A program made the position numbers and the translations under genes. The notes below the pieces were generated by a model. That model ran no database searches and was not told where the DNA came from. It saw nothing but the letters and a program-made list of their open reading frames with translations. This document shows positions 34,400 to 44,600 of a stretch of 64,000 nt of DNA, one piece after another; position 1 is the stretch's first letter, and each line of letters begins with the position of its first letter. The DNA comes from Bacteroidota bacterium (lineage in GTDB: Bacteria; Bacteroidota; Bacteroidia; Bacteroidales; UBA4417): contig JACAAZ010000021.1 in the NCBI GenBank assembly GCA_013376995.1, positions 1-64,000 on the forward strand, read 5' to 3'.

Positions 34400-36037
34400 A
34401 TGAATAGTAAAATAATAATCTTGGGAGTTTTACTTTCTGCATTGATGGTTACATCATGTGTGAAAGATTTAAACATAACGCCAAAAGACCCGAATAAAAT
34501 CCTCGCAGGAAACTTGAGCGACGATCCCGTTTATATGAAGGAAGTATTAGGTAAAATCTATGCCAGCTTTATCATCTCCGGTCAGGGAGGTGGACTGGGC
34601 GATGATATCGTTGCTTCTGATGGAAACTTCTTCACTACTACCAGGGCTCTCTGGAATTGCCAGGAAATTACCACAGATGAAGCTATCTGTGCATGGGGCG
34701 ACGTTGGTATTGCCGACCTCAACACCCAGACATGGAGCTCCAACAATCCTTTTCTCACTGCTCTCTATCAACGTCTGAGCCTAAGTATTACTTATGCAAA
34801 CGACTTTATCAAACAGACCAATGGTAACTCTGACCCCAAAGTTATTCGTTATAATGCTGAGGCTCGTTTCCTCAGAGCATTGGCCTATACATGGGAAATG
34901 GACCTGTTCGGAAATCCTCCTTTCGTAACTGATGCTGACGGTGTTGGCAAATTCTTCCCCAAGCAGCTGGATCAGGATGTTACCGTTGCCCGTCCTAAAC
35001 TGTTCAATTATATTGTTTCAGAACTACATGGAATTGAAAGCAAGTTAGGCGAACCCGGATTCTCATATCCTCAGGCTGACCAGGGTGCATGCTGGATGCT
35101 GTTAGCACGCCTTTATCTGAATGCCCAGGTGTTCACCGGCACTGCTAAATGGGATAGCTGCAAAATCTATTGCGATAAAGTAGTTAGTAGCGGTAAATAT
35201 TCACTTGCTCCTGACTATCGCCAGAACTTCAGCGCCGACAATGACGGCTACCATAATCCTGAAATGATCTTCGCATGGGAACAAGACGGCAATTATACCC
35301 AGGGCTATGTTGGAACAACTTTCATCATCGAGTCAAGCAGCGATGCTACATACATCAGGGCTGAAGATTTCCATGGACTTACTTCCAATACTAACTGGAA
35401 CGGTAACAGGTCAAGGAAACAATTTATGAATGTCCTGGTTGACACACTTGCTACCTATGGAAACAATCCTGTCCCTTACGATACTGACCCAATGTTCACC
35501 CAGTGTAAGGACAAACGCGTTTTCCTCAAATCAAAGAAGAGCCCGGATATCCCTTCAGCTTCCTCTAATGGCGATTACGGTATCGGCGTATATAAATTTA
35601 CTGCCAAGAATGCCGATGGTTCCCAGGCTGCAAACTATAATGCTGCATTTGCCTGCACAGATTTCCCAATATTCCGTTATGCTGACGCATTGTTAATGAG
35701 GGCTGAATCTCTGCACAGGTTAGGTAATGATGCAGATGCAGTTGCTGATATTAATGCTGTTAGGCAACGGGCATTTGGTGAGAACTACGTTCCTATTACC
35801 GCTTCAGAAGTTACCGATCAGTTCCTTTTAAATGAACGCGGTAAGGAATTCTATTATGAAGCACAAAGAAGGACCGACCTCATCCGCTTTGGACAGTTCT
35901 CAAACGGTACTTACAAATGGGCTTGGAAAGGCGGAGTTGCCAATGGTACTCAGACCGACAGCCATCTTAACCTTTTCCCAATCCCGGGTGCTGAAGTTTC
36001 TGCTAATCCAAACATTCATCAAAATCCTGGTTACTAA
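34400..36037 (+). CDS. susD: SusD/RagB-family starch-binding outer-membrane lipoprotein
   Basis: The 545-residue lipoprotein (lipobox VTSC, cysteine 20) forms the lid over the SusC channel. It has the SusD-type tetratricopeptide-like helical core (YNAEARFLRALAYTWEMDLFGNPPFV; WMLLARLYLNAQVFTG). The C-terminal signature FLLNERGKEFYYEAQRRTDL and the ending LFPIPGAEVSANPNIHQNPGY are standard for the family. It lies between susC and the SusE-like gene with 20-bp gaps on either side, so one transcript is expected. Confidence 0.97.
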   Translation: MNSKIIILGVLLSALMVTSCVKDLNITPKDPNKILAGNLSDDPVYMKEVLGKIYASFIISGQGGGLGDDIVASDGNFFTTTRALWNCQEITTDEAICAWGDVGIADLNTQTWSSNNPFLTALYQRLSLSITYANDFIKQTNGNSDPKVIRYNAEARFLRALAYTWEMDLFGNPPFVTDADGVGKFFPKQLDQDVTVARPKLFNYIVSELHGIESKLGEPGFSYPQADQGACWMLLARLYLNAQVFTGTAKWDSCKIYCDKVVSSGKYSLAPDYRQNFSADNDGYHNPEMIFAWEQDGNYTQGYVGTTFIIESSSDATYIRAEDFHGLTSNTNWNGNRSRKQFMNVLVDTLATYGNNPVPYDTDPMFTQCKDKRVFLKSKKSPDIPSASSNGDYGIGVYKFTAKNADGSQAANYNAAFACTDFPIFRYADALLMRAESLHRLGNDADAVADINAVRQRAFGENYVPITASEVTDQFLLNERGKEFYYEAQRRTDLIRFGQFSNGTYKWAWKGGVANGTQTDSHLNLFPIPGAEVSANPNIHQNPGY

Positions 36038-36056
36038 ACCTAAAAACTTCTGAACA

Positions 36057-37127
36057 ATGAAAAGAAAACTAATTATATATATAGCCTTAATTGGGATAAT
36101 CGGTCTGTTGTCCAACTGTAAAAAGGATGAGACAAAGGTTGTATTATCCTCAAATCCGGTGCCGCCTACTTTAACCTTACCGGATAATTTGACGTTGCTG
36201 AGGACACATGCTGGCGATACACTCACCTTTACAGGTACTGCAGTGGATCCGGGATTTAATGCTTCAGCAAACTATTTTGTAGAAGCATGTAAGGCTGGCT
36301 CTGGTTTTACAGATGTCATCACACTTTTTACCGGTGTTAAAAACAACATCTTTAAAATCTCAGCAGGGGACCTTAATAACATCCTTCTCAAAAAACTTCC
36401 TGCAGATGAAGCAACATCTCTTGATTTCAGGGTAAGATCAGTATTTGTAATTGACGCAGGTACCGGATATACTCCGATTGAGGTTACTTCAGCTATTACA
36501 ACTGCTACTGTTACAACTTACGGACCCCCAACTTTGGCCCTCACAACTGCAGGGACACTTCAGGGTGTTATCTCTCCAACTGACAATGGTTTCTATTCAG
36601 GTTGGATCTATACCGACGGAACTCCTTTCCATTTCACCAACAAGGATAATGGGAAAAATTACGGTGGTGATGCCGGTACTGGAGTTCTGACAGAGAATGG
36701 TCCAGATCTTACTCTTGATGCCGGTGCTTATAATATCACCGTTGACCTTACCAATCTTTCCAGTATCACTATGACGAAAGAAGATGTAACTATCGGTATT
36801 ATCGGTGATGCAGTTGGTGGATGGGATAACGATACAAAGATGGTATTCAATTTTACAGATCGTAGCTGGAATATACATAAAGCAGTTACTGCCGGAGGTG
36901 TCAAATTCAGGACTCACGGCGGATGGAATAAAGTGAATGTTGCATATCGCCCCAATAATCATGATCTCAACAACCTCTATCAAAGCCATGGATTGTTAAA
37001 CGGTGTTCAACTTGAACCAGATCTTGGCGATAGTCAGAATATTGACGATATAGCAGCTGGTAACTATGATATCAAGTTTTTCTTGGAATCATCCCCAATG
37101 AAAGCTGTTTTCACTCCTGCAAAATAA
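36057..37127 (+). CDS. SusE/SusF-like outer-membrane starch-binding lipoprotein
   Basis: The 356-residue lipoprotein has a lipobox in LLSNC (cysteine 21). An N-terminal SusE-type domain at about 30-150 contains PPTLTLPDNLTLLRTHAGDTLTF. Two carbohydrate-binding-like domains follow; the last has the IGIIGDAVGGWDNDTKM and VKFRTHGGWN segments also seen in the next gene. SusE and SusF hold starch at the cell surface without cleaving it. The position directly after susD supports this role. The symbol susE is not assigned because the sequence is only distantly of that type. Confidence 0.85.
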   Translation: MKRKLIIYIALIGIIGLLSNCKKDETKVVLSSNPVPPTLTLPDNLTLLRTHAGDTLTFTGTAVDPGFNASANYFVEACKAGSGFTDVITLFTGVKNNIFKISAGDLNNILLKKLPADEATSLDFRVRSVFVIDAGTGYTPIEVTSAITTATVTTYGPPTLALTTAGTLQGVISPTDNGFYSGWIYTDGTPFHFTNKDNGKNYGGDAGTGVLTENGPDLTLDAGAYNITVDLTNLSSITMTKEDVTIGIIGDAVGGWDNDTKMVFNFTDRSWNIHKAVTAGGVKFRTHGGWNKVNVAYRPNNHDLNNLYQSHGLLNGVQLEPDLGDSQNIDDIAAGNYDIKFFLESSPMKAVFTPAK

Positions 37128-37300
37128 AAAGTTGAGTTGACAGGTCCGGTCTGTCCGGGCCTGGCATCAATTCTCAGGGAGTTTCTGCATAATAGAAATT
37201 GAGTTCTTTTACAACGTGTCAAAAAGGTTTACAGAAGTTTTCCCGTGTGGAGAACTCAATCCGCAGATCGACATTTTTTAAACATTAAAAAAAACATCAA

Positions 37301-38863
37301 ATGAAAAGAAAAATATTTTCAAAAATCTTGACTGTACTGGTCCTGGCTACGCTGGTTTTTGTTTCTTGTACGAAAGAAAATTCAGAGGTTCGTCTTGATC
37401 CTACGCTCGCAACATCCCAGGTTTACGGAGTCACACATGACTCTGCTACCGTCGTTGGATTTGTCGTAGCATCAGGAAGCGGATTCTCAGAAAGAGGCGT
37501 TTGCTATAATACCTCAACTTCTCCTACTGTTGATAATAGTAAGGTTGTTTATACCGGCGAAAGCAGAACAGCTACCTTCGTTGTTGACCTTGGTGGTCTG
37601 AATTATGCTACCACATATTATGTGCGCGCATATGCAACAAATGCAAGTGGTACCATCTACGGTGATGAGTATTCTTTCACTACAGATCCAATTGCTCCTA
37701 GTGTTAGCACTGCTGAAATAAAGGATATTACCGGAACAACAGCTACCGGTGGTGGCACCATTACAAATACCGGTGGAGCAGCTATCACTGCAAGGGGTAT
37801 TTGCTACAGCACAAGTGAAAATCCTACAGTTGCTGATCATAAAACATCCGACGGCACTGGTGATGGAGCTTTTGTTAGTTCAATGTCTTCATTGCTCGGC
37901 CTTACTGATTACCATGTTCGCGCTTATGCCACCAACAGTGCTGGTACATCCTATGGCGAAGATGTTAAATTCACAACCCTGGTTTCCGTGCGCACATGGA
38001 ACGTGCCTGGTGACTATGTTGGTGACAGCTATCCTGGAACCACACTTGCAAACTGGGATCCGGCTAATTCACCACAGGTTAAGAGTAACCTGGCTGCTCC
38101 TAACTCACTCGAAGGATATGTCTATATGGCCAATGCAACAAACCAATGGAAGCTTGCTACACAGACAAACTGGAACGGACCAAACTATGGCGCTGGTGCA
38201 ACCGGTGTTCTTGATCCTAATGGTGGTAACTTCCAATCACCAGCTGGCTATTATAAGATCAATGCTGACGCTATCAATCTCACCTACACTGCTGTTGCAA
38301 CTGTTTGGGGTGTTATTGGAAGTGCTACTGCCAATGGATGGAATGATGAAACCGGATTGACCTATGTTCCGGCTATGAGAACCTGGAGAGGTGGTATTCA
38401 CCTTGCTGCCGGCGAATTCAAATTCCGTGCAAACCACGATTGGGGACTAAACTATGGTAGCACAGCCGGAAACGCAACTCTCGATGCTGGTGGTAGCAAT
38501 ATTCCTGCTCCCTCTGTAGAATCAGATTATTACTTTGCACTCGACCTCAGCACTCCTTTAACTTATACCTACACCGCTGACAGGTGGGGTATTATTGGAG
38601 ATGCTACAGCAGGTGGCTGGTCAGATGACCAGAACATGACCTGGGATGCAACCAATCAGGTTCTCACTGCAACCATTCCTCTTACTGTTGGAGCCATTAA
38701 ATTCAGAGCTAATGATGACTGGGCAGTCAATTATGGTGGTCCGTTAACAGCCCTGACACAAGGTGGTGATAACATTCCTATCGCAGAGGCCGGCACCTAT
38801 GTAATTACGCTTGACCTTGGCAAAGTTGTACCTTCTTGTACAATCACCAAACAAAAGAAATAA
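37301..38863 (+). CDS. SusF-like surface lipoprotein with two FnIII-type and three starch-binding-type domains
   Basis: The 520-residue lipoprotein (lipobox FVSC, cysteine 23) first has two fibronectin-III-like repeats at about 35-225, marked by RGVCYNTSTSPTV/RGICYSTSENPTV and YYVRAYATNASG/YHVRAYATNSAG. Next come three SusE/F-type carbohydrate-binding domains. The latter two are clear repeats (WGVIGSATANGWND with FKFRANHDWGLNYG; WGIIGDATAGGWSD with IKFRANDDWAVNYG). The FnIII type is the same as that in the island protein at the right edge of the window. It ends the susC-led gene run and is followed by a terminator. The 173-bp gap upstream might carry its own promoter, though none stands out. 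Confidence 0.85.
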   Translation: MKRKIFSKILTVLVLATLVFVSCTKENSEVRLDPTLATSQVYGVTHDSATVVGFVVASGSGFSERGVCYNTSTSPTVDNSKVVYTGESRTATFVVDLGGLNYATTYYVRAYATNASGTIYGDEYSFTTDPIAPSVSTAEIKDITGTTATGGGTITNTGGAAITARGICYSTSENPTVADHKTSDGTGDGAFVSSMSSLLGLTDYHVRAYATNSAGTSYGEDVKFTTLVSVRTWNVPGDYVGDSYPGTTLANWDPANSPQVKSNLAAPNSLEGYVYMANATNQWKLATQTNWNGPNYGAGATGVLDPNGGNFQSPAGYYKINADAINLTYTAVATVWGVIGSATANGWNDETGLTYVPAMRTWRGGIHLAAGEFKFRANHDWGLNYGSTAGNATLDAGGSNIPAPSVESDYYFALDLSTPLTYTYTADRWGIIGDATAGGWSDDQNMTWDATNQVLTATIPLTVGAIKFRANDDWAVNYGGPLTALTQGGDNIPIAEAGTYVITLDLGKVVPSCTITKQKK

Positions 38864-38878
38864 AAGACTCTATTCAAT

Positions 38879-38909
38879 AAGGGGTGGGTCAAAAGCCCAC
38901 CCCTTTTTT
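38879..38909 (+). terminator. Rho-independent terminator ending the susC-susD operon
   Basis: GGGGTGGG (38881-38888) pairs perfectly with CCCACCCC (38896-38903), extended by two A-T pairs, around a 7-nt loop, and is followed by a run of T. It lies 16 bp after the SusF-like stop codon. Confidence 0.92.
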
Positions 38910-39036
38910 CAATTACTCCCCACTATCAGTTATTTACTTCTTTTGCTAAACCTGGTTTCTGAAACTCCGGATTACCACGTTCAACTTATGCTTGATTAGT
39001 ACCTGATTCTTTTGATTTATACCAAATCAACTTACG

Positions 39037-40722
39037 ATGCCCAACATAAGTAAATTGTTTGAATATTGGCGAAAACTATATCCCCATGTGTCTGAACAGA
39101 TTCTGGGAAATTACCTTCAGACAATTGAATTTTATAAAACCTTTACCCAAGTAAATGAAGAACAGGTTGACTGGTATAAGGACGCCATAGTATATTCACT
39201 CTACACAGATTTATTCAATCAAAATTTTGAGGGTATCATCGAGAAATTGGACTACCTGCAGGATCTCGGTGTAAACTGTATATGGTTATTACCTGTAATG
39301 CAGTCACCCATGCGAGATGCAGGATTCGATATTTCAGACTTCCTTAATATTCGTCCTGAACTTGCCAACAACGACCCTTCTCAAAGCACAGCAGTTTTCA
39401 CCGGATTTCTGAAAGAAGCTCATAACAGGGGCATCAAGGTTATTTTCGATTTTGCAATTAACCATATTTCGGATCAACACCCATGGTTTCTCGAAGCCAG
39501 GAAAAGTAAGGATAATCCATACAGGCAATTTTTTATCTGGAATACGGATACCTCAACATATAGCAAGGCACGAATCATATTTAAGGGGATAGAAGACTCT
39601 AATTGGGAGAAATGCGGAGATGAATACTATTTCCATCGTTTTTTTAGTTTTCAGCCGGATCTGAACTATCATAACCCGGAAGTGCTTCTTTCCATGTGCC
39701 GGTTCTTACTTTATTGGCAGAATGTGGGAGTTGACGGATTCAGAGCTGATGCAATACCCTATCTCTGGAAAGAAGAAGGAACAGAATGTGAAAACCTTCC
39801 CCAGACCCACCTGGTGGTAAAATTCTTCAGGGCTCTCCTCGATTATGTTAAACCTGGTTCCTTGCTATTAGCAGAAGCCTGTCAGAAACCTAATAGGGTT
39901 GTAGAATACCTGGGTAATGGTGATGAATGTCACGCAGCTTATCATTTTCCATTGATGCCACGCATATTCAAAGCTATAGCTCAGCATAGCGGAAAACCAA
40001 TCGAAGAAATTCTTTCACGGGATGTAACACCCGAATTGCCAGAGAATGGGCAGTGGTTTACATTCCTTCGTTGCCACGATGAACTTAGCCTCGAACTGGT
40101 TTATGTCACAGAAGAGGAGAGAAAGTTCATACACGAAAACTATTGCCATGATCCAAAGTGGGATTTCCGCATGGGTGAAGGAATCTCAGCCCGACTCTCC
40201 GAACTGATGGATCGCGATCCCAGGAAAATTCACCTGGCTTACTCCTTGATTCTAACCCTGCCCGGAACCCCGGTAATATATTATGGTGATGAGTTCGGCA
40301 AACTGAATGATGAAGATTATTATAATGAAATGATTGCCCTAACTGGAAAGGATGATACCCGCTTCCTGGTCCGGGGTAAGATTGATTGGAAATCCCTGGA
40401 AAAGGACCTTTCCAATCCTGCCAGCTTCAGCAGTATTGTAAACAGCAAGCTGAAAAAAATGATGAAGACCAGGCGTCAATTCAAGGCTTTTGGCAGGGGA
40501 TCACTGGTCTTTAGCAATCTTACCGATAATTCTGCAGGGAAAATCCTGGCATTCGTGAGAGAATTCGAAAATGAAAAAATATTGGTCCTACATAATATGA
40601 CAGAAAATCCTGTCGAAATCCAGCTTCCAGCTGGCCTGACATCAGGTAAAGAACTCCTCCAGCAATCCTGGTCCTCACGGATGACGCTCGAACCATACGG
40701 TTTCAGATGGATTTACTCATGA
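39037..40722 (+). CDS. GH13 trehalose-synthase-like enzyme
   Basis: The 561-residue protein has no signal peptide and should be cytoplasmic. Several segments are those of trehalose synthase (maltose glucosylmutase): WYKDAIVYSLYTDLF, LDYLQDLGVNCIWLLPVMQSPMRD-type, HRFFSFQPDLNYHNPEV, EGTECENLPQTH and YYGDEFG. Catalytic residues are the aspartate in GFRADAIPYL (about 236), the glutamate in LLAEACQ (about 280) and the aspartate in LRCHDELS (about 348). The segment after YYGDEFG lacks the MQW-containing loop usual in trehalose synthases, so the exact activity (maltose-trehalose isomerisation or another transglucosylation) is uncertain. It follows the sus terminator and precedes the GH65 fusion gene. 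Confidence 0.85.
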   Translation: MPNISKLFEYWRKLYPHVSEQILGNYLQTIEFYKTFTQVNEEQVDWYKDAIVYSLYTDLFNQNFEGIIEKLDYLQDLGVNCIWLLPVMQSPMRDAGFDISDFLNIRPELANNDPSQSTAVFTGFLKEAHNRGIKVIFDFAINHISDQHPWFLEARKSKDNPYRQFFIWNTDTSTYSKARIIFKGIEDSNWEKCGDEYYFHRFFSFQPDLNYHNPEVLLSMCRFLLYWQNVGVDGFRADAIPYLWKEEGTECENLPQTHLVVKFFRALLDYVKPGSLLLAEACQKPNRVVEYLGNGDECHAAYHFPLMPRIFKAIAQHSGKPIEEILSRDVTPELPENGQWFTFLRCHDELSLELVYVTEEERKFIHENYCHDPKWDFRMGEGISARLSELMDRDPRKIHLAYSLILTLPGTPVIYYGDEFGKLNDEDYYNEMIALTGKDDTRFLVRGKIDWKSLEKDLSNPASFSSIVNSKLKKMMKTRRQFKAFGRGSLVFSNLTDNSAGKILAFVREFENEKILVLHNMTENPVEIQLPAGLTSGKELLQQSWSSRMTLEPYGFRWIYS

Positions 40723-40906
40723 TCAATACGTCACACCGCACTAAAAAATCTTGCTTTAGAAGTCAATATTTATCCACCTTAGTCTAAATAAATCAAAAAG
40801 CAAATCTGTTAAAGGCAGTAAATCTGATGAATGCATTCAAAGTATTGTATCAATGCAATAGTTATAGGGCATTTAAAGACAACACAAATTGACACCAAAT
40901 AATATA

Positions 40907-41332
40907 ATGAAAGGATTTAAAATAATAACTTCTGACAACCAAGAAATAAAATTTGAATTTTATTTAGATGCTGCACCTGTGACATCAAATGCGTTTAATG
41001 GCATTTTGCCATTTACAAGGACTTTTTATCATGCAAAGGTTTCTGGACAAGAAATATGGATAGACAATGTTCCAAAGTTGGAAATCATTCAAGAGAATGC
41101 ATCTGTATTCACTGAGCCAGGTGAAGTTGTGTTTGGACCAACAATGCCTATCAGAACAAAGACTGCAAACTGTTTCGGAATATATTATGGTGACGGCAAA
41201 GGACTTGACGCTTGCAACATTTTCGCAAGAGTAATCGAAAGTGACAAACAAAAATTGATAGACCTTGGAAATAGTATTTGGAAAAACGGTTCACAAGATT
41301 TGACAATTTCAGCAATAGACACAACTAAATGA
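40907..41332 (+). CDS. DUF3830-like (cyclophilin-fold) small protein, possible recent insertion
   Basis: This 141-residue cytoplasmic protein looks like a DUF3830-type cyclophilin-fold protein (KFEFYLDAAPVTSNAFNGILPF; GEVVFGPTMPIR; CNIFARVIE). Function is unknown. It breaks the row of carbohydrate genes, its codon use looks different (strings of AAA/CAA/GAC), and it is followed by a small hairpin-rich spacer, all of which suggests later arrival. An upstream in-frame TTG at 40889 is less likely than the ATG at 40907. Confidence 0.72.
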   Translation: MKGFKIITSDNQEIKFEFYLDAAPVTSNAFNGILPFTRTFYHAKVSGQEIWIDNVPKLEIIQENASVFTEPGEVVFGPTMPIRTKTANCFGIYYGDGKGLDACNIFARVIESDKQKLIDLGNSIWKNGSQDLTISAIDTTK

Positions 41333-41633
41333 CAGACATCGCAACGATAGAAAGAAAAACTCCCTGTTACAGCACTTACCCAAAAGGCGGAGTTCAGTGT
41401 TCCAAAACAGTTATGTGGTTAATCAAACAGTAGTTTTTCAAATCAGGTTTTGTGGCTAAAGTCCCGCCCTTCGGCTAGCGGCAAACTGTTGGAACTATAT
41501 GCAAAAAGTATCATGATTGAATGGATTAGTATGATACATTGTGTGATTAATTTGAAGCCTCAGATCGCAGTAATTTGAATTTGGCAATTTAATATTGCTC
41601 ATTTTGCATTCAAACAATACCAATCAAAAGACC
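41333..41633. other. Spacer with possible recombination or hairpin remnants
   Basis: No gene is seen. A short inverted pair (AACTCC near 41360 and GGAGTT near 41390) is followed by AACAGTTATGTGG. This combination faintly recalls integron attC-like ends, but the core sites are not convincing. A short GC-rich segment (CCCGCCCTTCGGCTAGCGG) lies at 41463-41481. Confidence 0.3.
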
Positions 41634-44600
41634 ATGTCAAAATTAAATTTTGATGCCGTTATCTTTGACCTGGATGGCGTAATCACTCAGACAGCCCTTG
41701 TGCACGGCAGGGCCTGGAAAAAGATGTTTGATGATTACCTCAAGGGTAGGGCAACTTCACTTGGGGAGCCATTTCGTGAATTCACGCAGAAGGACGATTA
41801 CCTTCCCTATGTTGATGGAAAACCCAGGTATGAAGGTGTTCGTTCATTCCTGGAATCAAGGAATATTCATCTGCCTTTTGGTACACCTGGCGACAGCGTT
41901 GAGCAGGAAACAGTCTGTGGCCTGGGTAACAGGAAAAATATTGCATTCAACGAAGTATTGGATAAGGAAGGAGTGAAAGTGTATGAATCTACTGTTGATC
42001 TCATTCATGAACTTCGGAAAAACGGTATTCACGTGGGTGTAGCTTCTTCAAGCAAGAATTGCTATGCAGTGTTGAAAGCTGCCGGACTGCTTGATCTCAT
42101 AGAAACCAGGGTCGATGGTGAAGTATCAGCAGAAATTGGTTTGAAAGGTAAACCAGAACCTGATATCTTTCTTACAGCTGCTAAGAATCTTGGAACAGAT
42201 CCATCAAGATCAGTAGTAGTTGAAGATGCAGTTTCAGGCGTTGCTGCGGGCAGGAAAGGTAATTTCGGTTTGGTCCTGGGAATTGCACGCGAAGAGAACG
42301 AGGATGAACTTTATGAAAATGGAGCTGATATTGTCGTTTCAGACTTATCAGAGATATCCATCGATGACCTGGATGTTTGGTTCGATGATGATGATGGGGA
42401 GGAAAACTGGGATGTTTGTTATACAGAATATGACCCCTCTAAAGAAAGAACCCGTGAAGCACTGCTGACTGTCGGGAATGGCTATTTCGCCACACGTGGG
42501 GCTTTGGAGGAAACTAAGTCTAACCCTGTGAATTATCCCGGCACTTACATAGCCGGTTTATATAACAGGCTGATTACCCCGATTTCTGGTAAAGACATAG
42601 AAAACGAAGATTTTGTAAACTGTCCTAATTGGTTACCGGTTACATTCAGAATAGAAGACGGAGAATGGTTTGATATTAATAATACTGAAATCCTATCATT
42701 CGAAAGAACATTATCACTTGGGAGGGGCTTGCTTGTTAAGCAAATGACAGTGAGGGATGCGGCCGGAAGAGAGACAGGAATTGTTTCAGAACGGTTCGTT
42801 TCTATGCAAAATCCACATCTTGCAGGCCTCCGGTATTGCGTTACTCCTTTAAATTACTCGGCTAAAATCGAAATGAAAACAGGCCTTGATGGGGCAATTA
42901 TCAATGATGGAGTTGAGCGTTATAAAGCTTTGAACCAGTTACATCTAAAGCCTGTCAAACAAGGTGCTGACCGGAACAGGCACTTTCTTTCTGTTGTTAC
43001 AACCCAATCAGGTATTACTATCGCCGAGGCTGCTCAATACGAGTTTCTTGCCGATGATGAAGCATTGGATCTGGAACTGAAATCCGAAACCGCTCCTGGA
43101 ATGGTCACCGGAAAGGTCGTTTTCGAAGGAATGGAAGGTGTTGAATATTCCATGGAAAAACGTGTTTCCCTATTTACTTCCAGGGAAGATGATGTAAAGG
43201 AACCCTTGGAAGAGGCTATGAAACTTCTCGATGAAGCCGATGATTTTGACCTGCTCCTGTTCGAAAGCATTGATGTTTGGAATGAGATATGGAACGATAT
43301 GGATATGATCATCGAAGATGATTCTGAAGCCCAGAAACTGGTCCGGCTACATCTGTATCACCTGGTAGTTTCAATGTCGCCGCATAACAGTAGTCTTGAT
43401 GCTAGCATTACCGCCCGCGGTCTGCATGGTGAAGCCTATCGTGGCCATATATTCTGGGATGAGCTATTCATCCAGCCTTTGTACAACCTTCATTTGCCTG
43501 AAACAGCCCGTGCAATGCTTATGTATCGCTATAGGAGGCTGGCGATGGCCAGGAAGTATGCTGAAGAATATGGTTATGAAGGTGCAATGTTTCCTTGGCA
43601 AAGCGGGTCTGATGGGAGGGAGGAAACACAAACCATCCACTTGAACCCCCTTTCAGGTAAATGGGATCCCGACCATAGTTCTCTTCAGAGGCATGTTTCG
43701 CTGGCTATCGCTTATAATACCTGGCAGTATTATCACATTACTGCTGACATTGAGTTCCTTCGTGAATATGGTGCTGAAATGTTTCTGGATATATGCCGGT
43801 TTTGGGCCAGTAAGGCAAAGTTCAATGAAAAAACTGGCAGATACAGCATTGATAAGGTAATGGGCCCAGATGAATTTCATGAGCAATACCCGGGTGCGGC
43901 TGAAGGTGGAATAAGAGATAATGCCTACATTAATATTATGATAGCCTGGTCTTTCGAAAAAGCCGGGAAAATTTTAGATATCATAGGAGAAACATCAGTC
44001 AGGAAAGTCAGGGAAAAACTGGCACTTAGCGATAATGAAATCAGGCAGTGGGCTGAAATAGCTTCCAAGCTTACTCTTTATATAAACGCAGACGGTATCA
44101 TTGCGCAGTACGACGGCTATTTCAATCTAAAAGAACTGGATTGGGAGCTTTACAAAAAGAAATACACGAATATCTACAGGATGGATAGGATCCTGAAAGC
44201 TGAAAACCTGTCACCGGATGAATTCAAGGTTGCAAAGCAGGCTGATATGCTGATGACTTTCTACGTTCTTGAAAAAGAAGAGGTTGATCAGATCTTAAGG
44301 AAAATGGGATACACTCTTCCTGCTGACTATCTTCAACGTAACCTTGACTATTATTTGAAGCGCACATCACATGGTTCAACATTAAGCAGGGTTGTCCATT
44401 CAAGGTTGGCCCTTCTTGCTGGTTACGGTGAACTCAGCTGGCAACTTTATTCAGAAGCCCTTGCCAGCGATTTCAATGATATCCAGGGAGGGACAACAGG
44501 AGAAGGTATCCATGCTGGTGTTATGGCAGGGACATTACTTATTGCACTAACTACTTATGCCGGTGTAAATTATCAGGGAGATGTGTTGAGAATTAACCCA

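Noticed and set aside
41333..41480. Integron attC site
   Set aside because: An inverted pair and AACAGTTATG are present, but paired core sites of the proper form are not, and no integron integrase is in the window.
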